From an uncultured Paraglaciecola sp. (GTDB lineage Bacteria; Pseudomonadota; Gammaproteobacteria; Enterobacterales; Alteromonadaceae), in contig NZ_CAJWCF010000003.1 in assembly GCF_913020055.1 (NCBI RefSeq), forward strand, positions 1 through 64,000: a stretch of 64,000 nt of DNA, given 5' to 3'. Shown one piece after another: positions 8,722-17,401 of the stretch (the first letter of the stretch is position 1; every line of letters starts with the position of its first letter). Under the pieces are notes generated by a model. The model was not told the origin of the DNA, made no database searches, and was given only the letters and a program-made list of their open reading frames with translations. A program made the translations under genes and the position numbers.

Positions 8722-9597
8722 ATGAGAATATTGCTATTCTTGGGTACCAACATCGCTATCATGGCGTTATTAGGCTTGACGTTCAGCCTGTTTGGCATTC
8801 AGGGGTTATTGGCTGAAAATGGGGTTGATTTAAACTTATCAGCCTTATTGGTATATGCCATGGTAATTGGTTTTAGTGGCGCTTTTATTTCGTTGTTTTT
8901 ATCGAAGTTTTTAGCCAAGCGCAGTATGCGAGTTCAGGTTATTATCAACCCTGAGAATCAAACAGAACGCTGGTTAGTGGATAGTGTAAAAACGATGGCA
9001 AAAACTGCGGGTATCGGTATGCCTGAAGTAGGTATCTTTAATCACTCTTCGCCTAATGCTTTTGCTACAGGTTGGAATAAAAATAACGCCTTAGTAGCTC
9101 TCAGTACCGGTCTTTTGCAGAGCATGCCAAAAAACGAAGTAGAAGCCGTGCTTGCCCATGAGGTTAGTCATGTAGCAAATGGTGACATGGTGACTATGAC
9201 ACTCATTCAAGGCGTGGTGAATACCTTTGTGGTGTTCCTATCACGTATTATTGGGCATGTTGTTGACCGTGTTGTGTTTAAGGTAGAGCGAGGTCATGGA
9301 CCCGCATTTTGGATTGTTTCTATTATCGCTGAAATTGTACTTGGCTTATTTGCTACCATGATTGTTATGTGGTTTTCGCGATACCGAGAATACAAAGCGG
9401 ACGCTGGCGGTGCTAAATTAGCCGGCAATAATAATATGATCGCCGCACTTGAACGGTTACAGGGTGTTAAAGGCGCGCCTGAGTTACCAGATGAAATGGC
9501 GGCGCTAGCGATTAATGCTGGTAAGGTACAGGCTATCTTTTCTAGCCATCCACCGTTAAGTCAACGCATTCAAGCATTACGCAGCATAAGGCATTAG
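8722..9597 (+). CDS. htpX: membrane zinc metalloprotease HtpX
   Basis: This 291-residue inner-membrane M48 protease degrades misfolded membrane proteins alongside FtsH. Two N-terminal helices (about 4-31 and 40-62) precede the zinc motif HEVSH at 146-150. Two more hydrophobic segments follow (about 160-182 and 195-215), then SRYREYKAD, whose glutamate is the likely third zinc ligand. The length matches E. coli HtpX. The start is ATG with GGAGAG at 8708-8713. Upstream, TTGAAA (8632) and CATAAT (8653) are 15 bases apart; this could be a weak sigma-70 or heat-shock-type promoter, but I cannot decide. Confidence 0.95.
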   Translation: MRILLFLGTNIAIMALLGLTFSLFGIQGLLAENGVDLNLSALLVYAMVIGFSGAFISLFLSKFLAKRSMRVQVIINPENQTERWLVDSVKTMAKTAGIGMPEVGIFNHSSPNAFATGWNKNNALVALSTGLLQSMPKNEVEAVLAHEVSHVANGDMVTMTLIQGVVNTFVVFLSRIIGHVVDRVVFKVERGHGPAFWIVSIIAEIVLGLFATMIVMWFSRYREYKADAGGAKLAGNNNMIAALERLQGVKGAPELPDEMAALAINAGKVQAIFSSHPPLSQRIQALRSIRH

Positions 9598-9601
9598 CAT
9601 T

Positions 9602-10525
9602 ATGACCCAAGCTCAAAAAGGCATCTGTGCCGAACCTAATCTTCATGCACTCTTCCTAACATTCACCGTAGTTGATGATGACACCCAAGCTATGCGGCTT
9701 AAGTTGGCTCGTATTCTTGATTTGTTTACCCATTTTGATGAAGAGTATTACGAAGCCATGGTGTCAGGTGTATTGGCCATAGGCACTGATTATTGGTATG
9801 AGCTTTACCCAGATATTATTCCCCAGGAGTTAGCGCCGTTTCCTTCGATGAACTGTGAGGATCGCAGTGCGCCTAATTCTCCTGGTGATCTGTTTATTCA
9901 AATCAAAGCCGATCGATTGGATATTTGCCATGCCATTGGAACAGAGATCATTCAGTTATTAAAACCTCACGTTGATTTGTACGAAGAAGTGCGAGGTTTT
10001 CGATATTTAGATGGCAGAGACTTAACAGGGTTTGTCGACGGTACAGAAAACCCACGAGGCATGCACAAATTTGACGTAGCAATAGTGGGTGATAATGACC
10101 CTGATTTTGCTGGTGGCAGTTATATTCATGTGCAGCGCTACCGTCACAACATGACCAAGTGGCAATTACTGCCGGTAAACAGCCAAGAAGACGTGATTGG
10201 TAGAAGCAAAACAGATAATGTCGAATACGCCAGTGACAAAAAGGCGGCATTTGCCCATACAAAACGTACCAGCTTAAAAGATGAAAGTGGTAAAAGCATT
10301 GAAATGCTCAGGCAAAGCATGCCTTACGGCGATATGTCGGTGCAGGGTTTATATTTTGTCTCTTGTGCTAGTAGCCCAGAACCTTTTAGCAAAATGCTTA
10401 AAAGCATGATTTTTGGTGATGAAGAGGGCACTTACGACAAGTTACTCGACTATACCACCGCCGAAACGGGCGGAGCGTTTTTTGCGCCATCTATTACCTT
10501 TATCAAACAACAAGCTAAACACTAA
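9602..10525 (+). CDS. DyP-type haem peroxidase
   Basis: This 307-residue dye-decolourising peroxidase (YfeX-like class) oxidises substrates with H2O2 through haem in the cytoplasm. The signature GFVDGTENP at 143-151 supplies the distal Asp146. His219 in FAHTKR is the likely proximal haem ligand, and Arg237 in MLRQSMPYG the distal arginine. No Tat or Sec signal is visible. It begins four bases after htpX ends and could be co-transcribed with it, which would join oxidative and envelope stress functions. That link is inference. Confidence 0.92.
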   Translation: MTQAQKGICAEPNLHALFLTFTVVDDDTQAMRLKLARILDLFTHFDEEYYEAMVSGVLAIGTDYWYELYPDIIPQELAPFPSMNCEDRSAPNSPGDLFIQIKADRLDICHAIGTEIIQLLKPHVDLYEEVRGFRYLDGRDLTGFVDGTENPRGMHKFDVAIVGDNDPDFAGGSYIHVQRYRHNMTKWQLLPVNSQEDVIGRSKTDNVEYASDKKAAFAHTKRTSLKDESGKSIEMLRQSMPYGDMSVQGLYFVSCASSPEPFSKMLKSMIFGDEEGTYDKLLDYTTAETGGAFFAPSITFIKQQAKH

Positions 10526-10540
10526 GTTTTACTCAGTGTA

Positions 10541-10951
10541 ATGCATCAATATTTTGGAAAGTGTGGCTGTGGAAATGTAGTTGTTCAGTTTTCTAGCCGC
10601 AAAGAGATAAGCAGTTATACGTCACGTAAGTGTGACTGCGATTATTGTATGCAGCGCGGTATAGAGTATCTCTCCGATCCCCATAGCCAGATTACCCTCA
10701 TCGCTAAAACCCCACTCAAGCAGGAAAAACAAGGTTCAGAACAAGCGACCTTTCTGCTTTGTGCTAAATGCCAAACCGTTGTCGGTGTGGGTTACCTTAA
10801 TGAAGGTGTGTCTGTCGGGAGCCTAAACGTGAGGCTTCTAGATGAATTTGATCACTTGCAGAAAAGTGTAGTCGTTTCGCCAAAAACCTTAGGTAAAACT
10901 CAAAAGGTAAGGCGTTGGCGTGAATTGTGGTCGCAACTGTTTGCGAAGTGA
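10541..10951 (+). CDS. GFA/CENP-V family zinc protein
   Basis: This 136-residue cytoplasmic protein has the cysteine pattern of the GFA (glutathione-dependent formaldehyde-activating enzyme) family: CGC near residues 8-10, CDCDYC near 32-37 and CAKC near 77-80, enough to bind structural and catalytic zinc. Most family members have no proven role in formaldehyde metabolism, so the function is unassigned. It follows the DyP peroxidase by 15 bases on the same strand and may be in its operon. Confidence 0.75.
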   Translation: MHQYFGKCGCGNVVVQFSSRKEISSYTSRKCDCDYCMQRGIEYLSDPHSQITLIAKTPLKQEKQGSEQATFLLCAKCQTVVGVGYLNEGVSVGSLNVRLLDEFDHLQKSVVVSPKTLGKTQKVRRWRELWSQLFAK

Positions 10952-11004
10952 TTTGTTGAGGTTTTGTTTATCTTGTCTGGGACTTTAGTTGACGCAGATC
11001 CCAT

Positions 11005-12087
11005 TTACTCAATTAATATCGAGCCATCCCAATCTTCAGCTAGTTCAGAATGTTGTAACTTGACACATTGTTCGAGGTGATGAATGGCGAGTGTATCTTC
11101 TGGGTAAATATCTAAGGCTTGTTGGAAATGGGTGATGGCTTGTTGCCAGTTTTGCTGTTTTCTGTAGCCCAAACCTTGTTCAATTAATTCAGCGTTGGCT
11201 AATTTTAATTGTTTTACCTTGCTGTCTTGATGATCGATGATTTCATAGATTTCTATCGACGCTTTTCTGCCTTTAACTCTTACGCAGTCTAACAAACGGT
11301 ATTCAAACAAGCCTTTGGCTTCGGCTTGGTGCAGGGTTTGGGAGCTGATGACGATGTCGGTATTATATTTTGGTGCTAGGGCTTCGAGGCGGTAGGCGAT
11401 GTTGACACTGTCACCTATGACTGTTGTATCCATTCTGTCATCTGAGCCAACTGTGCCGATAATCACTGGGCCAAAATGGATGCCAACACCAATATTAACC
11501 GGTGGGTAATTACAGTTTGCCCTATGTTCATTGTACAAATTAATGGCGTAGCGTAAGTCGAGAGCAGCACGGATTGCGTCTTGGGCTTTGTCGGTATTGG
11601 TGCCAGTTGGCCTATCAAATAATGCCATGACCGCATCGCCGATAAATTTGTCGATAAAACCTTTGTTTTTATGAATAGGCTCGTTCATTCGTAAGAAATA
11701 GGAATTTAAAAAATTCATTAATTCTTGCGGACTCATTTGTTCGGATAAGCTAGTAAAACCGCGAATATCTGAAAATAAAATCGCCAGTTCGTCTTCGTCT
11801 GCTCGGCCAAGTTCTAAGGTATCTGAACCATGTTTGGCGAAGTGATCAACAAATTGTTTAGGCACAAATTTACGAAAGGTCTGGTTTAAACGCATCGCCT
11901 CGTCGGCTTTGTCTTTATATATTTGCAGTGTTTCATCACTTTGTGACTGTTGCGCTTTTTCGATACTAGTTGAAGTATTGTTTGTTAGACGCGCTGTTTT
12001 TTTAAGAAGCACTACTAACACTATTGTATAGAGCACAATAATAGCTAATAAAAACAGCGGTAATGGTTGTAATACTTGCTCAAGCAT
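11005..12087 (-). CDS. membrane-anchored class III adenylate cyclase with TPR tail
   Basis: The protein has 360 residues. One N-terminal membrane helix (about 8-30) is followed by a short helical linker, then a class III nucleotidyl cyclase domain (about 95-275) and a TPR-like C terminus (about 300-340). Metal-binding aspartates D107 (LFSDIRGFT) and D151 (KFIGDAV) are present, with K147 in KFIGD and the threonine/aspartate pair in TTVIGDSVN, which suits ATP over GTP. The arginine in NIAYRLEAL can serve as the transition-state residue. The domain should therefore be an active cAMP-forming cyclase after dimerising. There is no sensor domain apart from the anchor; the TPR may bind a partner. It lies downstream of hemL with a 54-base gap. 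Confidence 0.88.
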   Translation of the reverse strand: MLEQVLQPLPLFLLAIIVLYTIVLVVLLKKTARLTNNTSTSIEKAQQSQSDETLQIYKDKADEAMRLNQTFRKFVPKQFVDHFAKHGSDTLELGRADEDELAILFSDIRGFTSLSEQMSPQELMNFLNSYFLRMNEPIHKNKGFIDKFIGDAVMALFDRPTGTNTDKAQDAIRAALDLRYAINLYNEHRANCNYPPVNIGVGIHFGPVIIGTVGSDDRMDTTVIGDSVNIAYRLEALAPKYNTDIVISSQTLHQAEAKGLFEYRLLDCVRVKGRKASIEIYEIIDHQDSKVKQLKLANAELIEQGLGYRKQQNWQQAITHFQQALDIYPEDTLAIHHLEQCVKLQHSELAEDWDGSILIE

Positions 12088-12141
12088 TAGGTGTATTTTA
12101 TCTCTCTATAACTAACGATTTGTTAGCCGTTTTATTACTAA

Positions 12142-13437
12142 TTAACTGCATCGGGCTGCTACATTAGCCAATACTTTATCGGCAATGGTTAATGTTTGTT
12201 GCACAATTTCGTCACTATGTGCCGCAGATACAAAGCCGGCTTCATAGGATGCAGGTGCTAAGTACACACCATTTTCTAACATACCATGATAGAAGTGGTT
12301 AAATTGTTCGGTATTGCAGCTAATCGCTTGTTGGTAATTGGTAACGCGTTCTACGTCGGTAAAAAACAACCCAAACATGCTGCCAGCGTAGTTAACAGAC
12401 ATCGGAATACCGTGTTTGTTCGCTAAGGTTTTAAAACCTTCTGCTAGAGTTTTAGTGGTTTGAGTTAATTGCTCATATAAGCCCACTTTTTCTATTTCGG
12501 CTAAGGATGCCAGTCCTGCTGCCATAGCAACAGGGTTGCCAGACAATGTGCCTGCTTGATAAACAGGACCATCAGGGGAAATATGTCGCATGATTTCGGC
12601 TTTACCACCGAATGCGCCTACTGGCATACCACCACCTATGACTTTACCTAAACACGTGAGGTCTGGTTTGATATTGTATTTTTCTTGGGCGCCGCCTCGG
12701 GCTACTCGGAAACCTGTCATCACTTCATCAAATATCAGTAATGCGCCGTATTGATCGCAGATATCTCTTAGGCCTTGTAAAAAACCATCAACAGGAGGAA
12801 TACAGTTCATGTTGCCTGCAACTGGTTCAACAATGATACAAGCTATATCTTCAGGATGCTGTTTAAACGCATTCGTTACAGACTCAAGGTTGTTGTATTC
12901 CACGGTAAGGGTATGTTTAGCATAATCGGCGGGTATGCCTGGTGAACTAGGTACGCCAAAGGTTAATGCACCCGAACCTGCTTTAACTAGCAATGCATCG
13001 GCATGGCCATGATAACAACCTTCAAACTTCAATATTTTATCGCGATTAGTGAATCCACGGGCTAAACGTATAGCGCTCATGGTGGCTTCTGTGCCTGAGT
13101 TGACCATACGTAACACTTGCATCGAGGGGACTAGTTCGCTGACTTTTTCAGCCATGATTACTTCTGCTTCAGTGGGTGCACCAAAACTTAATCCGTTCGC
13201 AGCTGCGTCAATCACCGCTTGGCGGATTTTAGGATTGTTGTGGCCCAATACCATTGGCCCCCAAGATTGTACGTAATCAATATAACGTTTGCCGTCTACA
13301 TCCAAAATATAAGGGCCATCTGCTTTGCTAATAAATGGGGGAGTGCCGCCCACTGCTTTAAAGGCTCTAACTGGGGAATTAACGCCGCCGGGAATATGTT
13401 GTTTGGCGCGGGCGAAAAGGCTTTTTGATTTTTGCAT
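12142..13437 (-). CDS. hemL: glutamate-1-semialdehyde 2,1-aminomutase
   Basis: HemL turns glutamate-1-semialdehyde into 5-aminolevulinate, the last step of the C5 route to tetrapyrroles. The 431-residue protein has the PLP lysine K265 in [11 protein letters not shown], the same position as in E. coli, plus the family segments [10 protein letters not shown] (17-26), [15 protein letters not shown] (113-127) and FDEVMTGFR. The start is ATG with AAGAAG upstream. It is complete and unremarkable. The gene is 35 bases downstream of pyrB on the same strand and may share its transcript. Confidence 0.97.
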   Translation of the reverse strand: MQKSKSLFARAKQHIPGGVNSPVRAFKAVGGTPPFISKADGPYILDVDGKRYIDYVQSWGPMVLGHNNPKIRQAVIDAAANGLSFGAPTEAEVIMAEKVSELVPSMQVLRMVNSGTEATMSAIRLARGFTNRDKILKFEGCYHGHADALLVKAGSGALTFGVPSSPGIPADYAKHTLTVEYNNLESVTNAFKQHPEDIACIIVEPVAGNMNCIPPVDGFLQGLRDICDQYGALLIFDEVMTGFRVARGGAQEKYNIKPDLTCLGKVIGGGMPVGAFGGKAEIMRHISPDGPVYQAGTLSGNPVAMAAGLASLAEIEKVGLYEQLTQTTKTLAEGFKTLANKHGIPMSVNYAGSMFGLFFTDVERVTNYQQAISCNTEQFNHFYHGMLENGVYLAPASYEAGFVSAAHSDEIVQQTLTIADKVLANVAARCS

Positions 13438-13472
13438 AGTGACTTCTTTTGTAAGTTAAATTTGTTTACTAA

Positions 13473-14477
13473 CTAGGTGTTTACGTGCCAAAGCACTTCT
13501 CGATCAAACTGGGTAACAATGTTTTCTACGCCAAGGGTCAGAGCAAACAATGCCATACGAACTAACACACCATTGTCTGTTTGGCGAAAAATAGCTAGAT
13601 TAGGATTAAGGTTTAAATCGTTGTCTAGTTCGTTGGCCTCTGCTCGTGAATCGCGAGGAAGCGGATGCATTATTACCGTTTTAGATTGAAAATGTTTGGT
13701 ATAAATTTGCTGATTTAGGCGAAACTTACCACGGTATTGGTTGGCTTCTTCTTGTGACGGGAAACGTTCTTCCTGAATGCGTGTTTGATAACAAATATCC
13801 ACATCAGCAATGCCTTCAAATTGATCAGTAATTTTGTACTGATGCCCTGCATTTTCAATGGCATCGATAATAGCAGTTGGCATGGGTAATTCTTTGGGCG
13901 AAATCAAAGTAAAACGTACGTTTTTAAATAAGCATAATAATTTAGATAATGAATGTACTGTTCTACCGTATTTTAAATCACCAATCATGGCGATGTGCAT
14001 GCCATCGATACTGCTGCCATGGTCGAGCAGTTCTTTTTGGATAGTGTACAAGTCTAACAATGCTTGAGTAGGATGTTCATTGGCCCCATCACCGCCGTTT
14101 ATGACTGGAATTCGACTGCCTTCAGCGAATTCTGCCACCGAGCCTGAGTCGGGGTGGCGCATGGCAATAATATCCGAGTAACCACTGAGCACGCGGGCAG
14201 TGTCATACAATGACTCACCTTTTGCTAAAGCTGAGTTGCTTAATCCAGTGGTTTCGCGCACTTCGCCGCCTAATAAATTAAACGCGGTGCCAAAACTAAC
14301 TCTTGTACGGGTGCTAGGTTCGAAGAATAAGTTACCTAAAATAGCCCCATCTAACACTGTGGTGCGCTTTTGCCGTTTGGCATAGGGCAACATTTGATGG
14401 GCTACATTAAAAACCCGTTCAATTGCGTCGCGGTCGAACTGATTGACCGACAGGATATGATTACCTTTAAAATTCAT
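13473..14477 (-). CDS. pyrB: aspartate carbamoyltransferase catalytic chain
   Basis: PyrB joins carbamoyl phosphate and aspartate in the first committed step of pyrimidine synthesis. Its 334 residues include the carbamoyl-phosphate loop FFEPSTRTR (51-59), the HPTQALLD motif and HPLPRDSRAE. It is about 20 residues longer than E. coli PyrB, with added residues mainly in the C-terminal half and at the end. No regulatory pyrI gene adjoins it: the next gene downstream is hemL and the upstream neighbour is a GNAT gene. The start is ATG without a clear ribosome binding site. Confidence 0.95.
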   Translation of the reverse strand: MNFKGNHILSVNQFDRDAIERVFNVAHQMLPYAKRQKRTTVLDGAILGNLFFEPSTRTRVSFGTAFNLLGGEVRETTGLSNSALAKGESLYDTARVLSGYSDIIAMRHPDSGSVAEFAEGSRIPVINGGDGANEHPTQALLDLYTIQKELLDHGSSIDGMHIAMIGDLKYGRTVHSLSKLLCLFKNVRFTLISPKELPMPTAIIDAIENAGHQYKITDQFEGIADVDICYQTRIQEERFPSQEEANQYRGKFRLNQQIYTKHFQSKTVIMHPLPRDSRAEANELDNDLNLNPNLAIFRQTDNGVLVRMALFALTLGVENIVTQFDREVLWHVNT

Positions 14478-14637
14478 ATGGGATGTAACTTAAGCAACCT
14501 AAGATACTGAGTATTTTAACAAAGTTAATCACTAGGGTCAGAGGAACTTGCATATGAGGTCGATATTTTCCTTAAAAACGCTTAATTAATCCAACTTCAT
14601 AGACGTTTGGCCAAACTAATACGCAAGTTCAACAGGT

Positions 14638-15096
14638 TTAACATAATGACAAAGTCATAAATTGACTATTAGGGTCGGTTTTATACTGTGCAAAAGGCTC
14701 AAAAAACTCAAAACCATAAGATTGGTAAAGTGCGATAGCGGGTTGAAAAAAAGCTTGGGTGCCTGTTTCTAAGCTTAGACGTTCAATATTTCGAGTTTTT
14801 GCTTGCTGGATAATGTGTTCAAGCATTTGAGTGGCGACTCCCTTGCGTAAATGCTGGCGGGCAGTGCGCATGGATTTGATTTCAGCATGTTCAGTCGAAA
14901 GGGTTTTTAATGCACCACAACCGAGTAAGTCTTGTTTCTGCCAAACAGTCCAAAAGGCGATGTCTGGTTGGCGAAGTTTTTCTAGATCTAGGGCATGTAC
15001 ACTTTCAGCTGGTGAAGTAGCATACATATCGTCTAGATGCTCTTGCAACAACTCTGCTACTTTGGGATGAGTTAGATCGTCTATTTTTATTTGCAA
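14638..15096 (-). CDS. GNAT-family N-acetyltransferase
   Basis: This 152-residue GCN5-related acetyltransferase contains the acetyl-CoA motif region AEIKSMRTARQHLRKGVATQMLE split over about residues 71-93 (Q/RxxGxA-like RKGVAT). The catalytic-domain end reads ALYQSYGFEFFEPF. The N-terminal stretch with HLDDMYATSPAESVHALDLE matches a common YsnE-like subgroup. The start codon is probably TTG, since the family N terminus begins there and the only downstream ATG would remove 23 conserved residues. The substrate is unknown. Confidence 0.82.
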   Translation of the reverse strand: MQIKIDDLTHPKVAELLQEHLDDMYATSPAESVHALDLEKLRQPDIAFWTVWQKQDLLGCGALKTLSTEHAEIKSMRTARQHLRKGVATQMLEHIIQQAKTRNIERLSLETGTQAFFQPAIALYQSYGFEFFEPFAQYKTDPNSQFMTLSLC

Positions 15097-15167
15097 AAAA
15101 AGCCCAAATTATTAATTTTCTATTTGAAGAATAATAACGTGGGCAGATTGTTGTTTTCAATAGTGAA

Positions 15168-16562
15168 TTATCTATGTGGTCCTTTGCTTTTAGTTTGGCG
15201 AGCAACTTTTACCGGCCGAGACTTGTTTTGTTTATTTGAGCTGGCGCGATAGTCGCGACTTTTATTACTGCTTTTGTGATTCGATTTGTAATTGCTCTTG
15301 TTCTTTTGCGTGTTAACGGTCGTGCGTTTTTGTTGGCTACTTTGCGTTTGTGCTGATGAATGCCTCTTTACCTGCTGGCTTTTTCTTTGCTTAGCATCAA
15401 ATTTAGCGTGTTCATTTGGTCGCTGATAAGTACTCCGTTTCTGCTTTTGCTGGTTTTTACCTTGGTTGATAATCCGTTGTTTGTTGTTTACTACCTTATC
15501 CGCTTTAAAGTTTTTGGTTTGGCGAACAGTATGTTGCTGCTTACCTAAGGCTTGTTTGAACTGTTTAGCATTTCTTTTGTTATGCTTATTCTTGTTGTTT
15601 TTATGGGCATAATCATTAACGTTTAACACTCTTTGTTTATCAATTTGCTGATAACCTTTGCTTTTGTCGCCACCGTTATAGTTACGAACAATACGTTGAC
15701 CATTAACCCGATATTGTGCGCCCCGTCTATGTTGTTGGTTATGGTTCCAGCGAGGATATTCTTTCACTCGCACTACTTGACGACGGTTATTATGATTATT
15801 CGACCAATATCTGTTTGCATGATTGCGGTAGTGATAGTTAGCTACCACATGACGATTGCGCCAATGAAAGCCACCAAAATAAAAACTTGGGCGAATGTGA
15901 AAGCCCATGCTCCAATATAAACCGGCACTGAAAATGCTGTGGTTTGGTCGATGCCAATAGTAGGGCTGATGGTCGTGCCACCACCAATTACCATAGACAA
16001 CACGGGTATCGTAGTAGGGTACATAGACTATTTCTTGGCGCACCGTTTCTATGACGATTTCATCTTGTTCATATTCAACATTGACATAATCATTGTCAGT
16101 TAAGTTACCTTGCTCATAGGCTTTTTGGCGCAAGTTTTGAACACTGGTTAATATCTGCTGTTCATTCACTAAAAATGCACTGCCTAATGATTGTAACCAG
16201 TCTAAGTCTTCGCTTAACTTCTGTAATAAGTCATTAAAGGGCACTAAAGCTTGGACACTTGGATCCCAGTCTTTGTCTTCCACAGCATTTAAAGCTTGTC
16301 GTTCGTCTAAATCTTCATTGGCTGCACGCCAACGAGCGGCTTGGACTACTTCTAACGGGTAGGTTGATGCCACCAATATATGTGAGAGTAGGGTGTCTGG
16401 ATAAAGTGCGATAGGTGCTAACATTTGATCTAGTTGTGCTTGATTAAGCTCAATAGTTTCAGTATTTGTGGTTTCTTGTGCTTGTGCAAGTTGCACAAGA
16501 CTGCCTACCAATAGGCATACAACACATAAATAAATGAATAGGTATTTGGTTTGGCTGCGCAT
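15168..16562 (-). CDS. secreted DUF3300 protein with basic low-complexity tail
   Basis: The 464-residue protein has a signal peptide (about 1-29, cleaved after AQA). The DUF3300 domain (about 40-200) contains LAPIALYPDTLLSHILVAS split across 48-66 and the DKDWDPSVQALVPF region. A tyrosine/tryptophan/histidine-rich bridge follows (about 185-265), then a long tail (about 265-464) rich in Lys, Asn, Gln, His and Ser, strongly basic and probably disordered. Export and the tail suggest binding to an anionic envelope or nucleic-acid surface, which is inference. DUF3300 has no established function. AGGA precedes the ATG start. Confidence 0.8.
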   Translation of the reverse strand: MRSQTKYLFIYLCVVCLLVGSLVQLAQAQETTNTETIELNQAQLDQMLAPIALYPDTLLSHILVASTYPLEVVQAARWRAANEDLDERQALNAVEDKDWDPSVQALVPFNDLLQKLSEDLDWLQSLGSAFLVNEQQILTSVQNLRQKAYEQGNLTDNDYVNVEYEQDEIVIETVRQEIVYVPYYDTRVVYGNWWWHDHQPYYWHRPNHSIFSAGLYWSMGFHIRPSFYFGGFHWRNRHVVANYHYRNHANRYWSNNHNNRRQVVRVKEYPRWNHNQQHRRGAQYRVNGQRIVRNYNGGDKSKGYQQIDKQRVLNVNDYAHKNNKNKHNKRNAKQFKQALGKQQHTVRQTKNFKADKVVNNKQRIINQGKNQQKQKRSTYQRPNEHAKFDAKQRKSQQVKRHSSAQTQSSQQKRTTVNTQKNKSNYKSNHKSSNKSRDYRASSNKQNKSRPVKVARQTKSKGPHR

Positions 16563-16686
16563 AACCTTTTCCTTCTAGAGTTAAAAACTCAAGTGTTACC
16601 AAAAAATAGGAGTATCACTTGAGACTATAGATAAGGTTATACGTTTGTCAGCCTTAACCATGGCTGAATATTTACTGACGGAAGTA

Positions 16687-17304
16687 TTATTTTAGTAGGT
16701 GTTTATCGAACTGGTGGCCTAGTTTTTCTGTTTTTGTACGAATGTAGCCAATGTTGTCATCCGTTATGCCATGGTCAATCGGAGTGCGTTCTACTACGTT
16801 AATACCCATGTTTGAAAGGGCCAGACTTTTCTTTGGATTGTTAGTCATGAGATTGACATTTTTAACGTTCAATTTTTCTAACATCAACTTGCAGATACCA
16901 TAATCTCTCATATCAGCATCAAAACCCAAGTGTTCATTTGCTTCGACGGTATCCATGCCTTCATCTTGAAGCTGGTATGCGCGAATTTTGTTGAGCAACC
17001 CAATGCCTCTGCCTTCCTGTCTTAGATACAGCAAGACCCCTTTTCCTTGCTGAACGATATTTTGTAATGCTTTTTCTAGTTGAGCCCCACAGTCACAACG
17101 AGTACTAAATAATGCATCACCGGTTAAACATTCAGAATGAATTCGAATAGGCACAATATCTTCAGCCTCCCAATTACCATATGAGAGCGCGACATGTTCT
17201 TGTGCTAGTTCGTTATCAATAAAACCATGAATGTGAAATTTACCCCAATGAGTGGGTAATTTGGCCGAACTAACAAATTGATATTGGTCTGATTTAGGGT
17301 TCAT
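16687..17304 (-). CDS. ribA: GTP cyclohydrolase II
   Basis: RibA opens GTP to a diaminopyrimidine in the first step of riboflavin synthesis. The 205-residue stand-alone form (not fused to RibB) has zinc cysteines C59, C70 and C72 (SECLTGDALFSTRCDCG) and the catalytic LYLRQEGRGIGL segment. The TNNPKK motif near 152-157 completes the GTP site. Length and spacing match E. coli RibA. The start is ATG with no strong ribosome binding site. It appears to be transcribed alone. Confidence 0.97.
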   Translation of the reverse strand: MNPKSDQYQFVSSAKLPTHWGKFHIHGFIDNELAQEHVALSYGNWEAEDIVPIRIHSECLTGDALFSTRCDCGAQLEKALQNIVQQGKGVLLYLRQEGRGIGLLNKIRAYQLQDEGMDTVEANEHLGFDADMRDYGICKLMLEKLNVKNVNLMTNNPKKSLALSNMGINVVERTPIDHGITDDNIGYIRTKTEKLGHQFDKHLLK

Positions 17305-17401
17305 ATTTGTAAAACGTACTTAATTAGAAAAAAAATTGCGGCTTATTGCCTCCATACAGCCTATATGTGGGCATGATTCAAACTTTTACAATAGCTTGTG
17401 A

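Noticed and set aside
8568..14619. 14-base match TTTGGCCAAACTAA shared by two intergenic sites (8568 and 14606)
   Set aside because: In 64 kb, several 14-base matches are expected by chance; nothing else links the sites.
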